Assembly: GCF_000499845.2 (NCBI RefSeq)
Contig: NC_023758.2
Location: 4,132,311 to 4,196,310, forward strand
Reading direction: 5' to 3'
Length of the DNA: 64,000 nucleotides
Origin: Phaseolus vulgaris
Lineage: Eukaryota > Streptophyta > Magnoliopsida > Fabales > Fabaceae
Each line of letters starts with the position of its first letter. The first letter of the stretch is position 1. Positions 62,025 through 64,000 of this stretch are shown piece by piece. The position numbers and the translations under genes are program-made. A model generated the notes under the pieces. The model was given only the letters and a program-made list of their open reading frames with translations. It was not told where the DNA came from and made no database searches.

Positions 62025-62513
62025 ATGGCTGTCCACGCTTTCCACCACCTACGCTCGCCGCTCACATCACGCTCGCACTCTCCATGCTCCGCTCCCCACT
62101 CTCCCCGACCCACACTCACTGCTTCCGCGCCCTTCAAGCCCCGACCCTTCACTTCCATCGGATTCTCGCTGCTCCCGGAGAGGCGCCGGCTGCCGGTGGC
62201 CGCCGTCGTGGAGGAAAGCCAAGAGAGTTCGGAGCCTGAACCGGAAGCGGAGTCGAAAGCGGAGTTGGCGTCGGAACTGAAGAAGGCGATGGCGGAGAGG
62301 AAGGAGAAAGAAGAGGACAACTTGTTGAGCGGAGTGGCGCGTGAGATCGACGAGATTGAGTGGCCCACGTTCGGGAAGGTTCTGGGCACCACCGGCGTTG
62401 TCCTCGGCGTGATCTTTGGTTCCAGCGTCGTTTTGCTCACTGTAAATGCCGTTTTGGCCGAGCTTTCTGACCGGGTTTTCGCAGGCAAAGGAATTCAGGA
62501 TTTGTTCACCTGA
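62025..62513 (+). CDS. SECE1: Plastid preprotein translocase subunit SecE1
   Basis: A 162-aa intronless protein. The first 60 or so residues are rich in Ser, Arg, His and Pro with few acidic residues, a typical chloroplast transit peptide. A Glu-rich stretch follows (ESQESSEPEPEAESKAELAS, about 64-83). The SecE core is at the C-terminus: NLLSGVAREIDEIEWPTFGK, with the conserved EWP, followed by a single membrane span (about residues 121-147: VLGTTGVVLGVIFGSSVVLL). SecE clamps the SecY channel in the thylakoid membrane to move proteins into the thylakoid. Length and order fit Arabidopsis SECE1. It is GC-rich relative to surrounding DNA, which also gives long chance frames on the other strand. 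Confidence 0.93.
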   Translation: MAVHAFHHLRSPLTSRSHSPCSAPHSPRPTLTASAPFKPRPFTSIGFSLLPERRRLPVAAVVEESQESSEPEPEAESKAELASELKKAMAERKEKEEDNLLSGVAREIDEIEWPTFGKVLGTTGVVLGVIFGSSVVLLTVNAVLAELSDRVFAGKGIQDLFT

Positions 62514-63957
62514 CACACACCCAACTAAACGAAACCATAATCGTGCAATTTTTGACACTAACCTTTTAATTGCTACATGAAGGACCTTCCCTGGGTGATT
62601 CACCTGCTGTTCAATCTGAACCTCATTGATCAAATGTTGTTGTTGTGTTCCCAAACTAAATTTTACTGCTTTCACCCCCTTGCCAATTCACCAAAGTGGT
62701 TCTCTACCATTGCCATCACTTTCCCTGTGACGTTATGCTATTCAATTACAATGTTTTGTTTTTTTCATAGTACTATGTATATCGATCAACTATAATATAT
62801 AATGTCAGGTGCTGAAAATTTCATATAATTGGATACATAATAAATTTCATATAAGTGGATACATTTCATATAAGTGGATAGATACTTCATATTATAAATC
62901 TAATAATTATAAATGACTTTGATACCAATTGAAAGAAATAGATTAAGTGTATTTGAGATCTCTTTAAAAATATATATGATTAGAGTATTATAAATGACTT
63001 TCATACCAAGTTGAAAGAAATAGATTAAATGTATTTCAGATCTCTTTAGAAATATGATTAGAGTCTCAAATTATAGACAGTTAATATTAAATTAAATCAT
63101 TATAAGATATTAAATCTCTCAATAATAAATAAAAAATAAAATTTAGATTTAATTACGGAATAATGATCTCCTATGCAACACTTTTTTTCCAAGTTCATTA
63201 CAAGGGCTAAACAATAGATGTTGATCTTGTTTAGGAAGAAAGTTCTCTTGCCAGTACAAATCTATTTTATAATATTGTGAGTTTTAAAAGTTAAAACCTT
63301 TTATGTAAAAAAGAAGAAGCTAAAATATTAATATAAACGTGTATAATATTGTTCACTGTGTTCTTTTTTTACTTCTATCTTTGAGGTCAATCACTTAATG
63401 TGTATTTTCAATTTAACACGCTTTTAAAAATATCTATATTATGTGTTTCAACTGATTAAAATTGTTGCCTTTTTTTTTATAGAAAAGGTATTAGATCTAT
63501 CTTTGTTTACAAGACCGTTACTCTTTTCTTAAAAATAGCTACTCAATGCTATCAACATTAATCCATCATATCTCTATTAATTTTGAATAAAATAATTTAT
63601 TATGAAATATAATACATTATTTATTATCATTTATTTTAGAAATAATCTTTAATCAACTTTTTGTTACATATATAATATAATGTATCCATAATTTTATAAG
63701 GATTTTATGCCGATTTTCTCTAGAAATTGGACTATTAATAATAAATATTTTGACACAACAAGCTTTTAATATAACATGTTCTGGAAGACCAGGCCAACTT
63801 GATTCCCTCTTCTTTTGATACATTATTTTTAGCCTTTTGGAGCAAGTTTTGTTTAATTTTAGAAACACAAACAGTACTCTAACAATCCACGTTAAGGTTT
63901 ACAAGAAAATTCAGAAACAGGTGAAAGCCTCAAACGGGAATTCAGGGCTCAAAAGTC
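62514..63957. other. AT-rich region downstream of SECE1
   Basis: Contains the SECE1 3' end, short TTTCATATAA.TGGATA repeats (62818-62882) and an 81-bp tandem duplication. No gene is recognised. Confidence 0.5.
62906..63066. repeat. 81-bp tandem duplication
   Basis: ATTATAAATGACTTTGATAC through ATATGATTAGAGT occurs at 62906 and again at 62987, with a few substitutions and a small gap in the AT run. Confidence 0.88.
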
Positions 63958-64000
63958 ATGGTTTCAGCTTCGCGTCTCACTGACTCGAATAGCACGGTGG
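63958..64000 (+). other. Possible start of a gene cut by the window edge
   Basis: The last 43 bases are less AT-rich and read MVSASRLTDSNSTV from an ATG at 63958; another frame is also open. Too short to identify; it could equally be part of an exon or untranslated leader. Confidence 0.2.

Noticed and set aside
62067..62675. 202-codon minus-strand frame over SECE1
   Set aside because: GC-rich coding sequence lacks stops in other frames; SecE motifs are on the plus strand.

Overview
The window is plant nuclear DNA, most likely from a legume of the bean/cowpea/soybean group. Genes are interrupted by GT-AG introns, intergenic DNA is very AT-rich, and the transposons are plant types (Ty3-gypsy, LINE, TRIM, MULE-like MITEs). 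The legume assignment rests on the look of the TRIM and satellite sequences and was not checked by search.

Layout. Positions 1-11942 are a repeat block. It starts with the broken 5' part of a Ty3-gypsy retrotransposon on the minus strand: LTR, primer-binding site and decayed gag, followed by two minisatellites built on CTCGG/TTCGG words. It continues as about 15 tandem copies of a roughly 540-bp satellite. From 12.7 kb on the window is gene-bearing: a GNAT acetyltransferase (+), ribosomal protein eS1/RPS3a (-, six exons), an FCS-like zinc finger protein (+, two exons), a DUF1677 protein (+), a PLS-DYW pentatricopeptide protein (-), an unrecognised six-exon 260-aa protein (+), an Hsp20-like protein (+), an Oberon-type PHD-finger protein (-, four exons), a short TSR2-like gene (-, three exons) and plastid SecE1 (+).

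The genes form no common pathway; they are ordinary independent plant loci. Their order does resemble, from memory, two duplicated Arabidopsis segments (At4g14819-14870 and At3g22530-22550), so this looks like a conserved ancestral block beside a satellite-rich, possibly subtelomeric or pericentromeric, region.

Between genes are nested transposons. A degenerate LTR related to the one at the left edge carries a MITE with 9-bp target duplications. A TRIM is split by a LINE fragment. An intact 308-bp TRIM has a perfect 5-bp duplication and sits inside a palindrome-rich element. There is also a family of short elements whose ends read TTCTTCCTGCACC, a retrocopy fragment of ribosomal protein L9 in an intron, and a probable plastid DNA insertion. 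I found no tRNA, rRNA or CRISPR and no sign of an unknown multi-gene system; the most unusual material is in the repeats.
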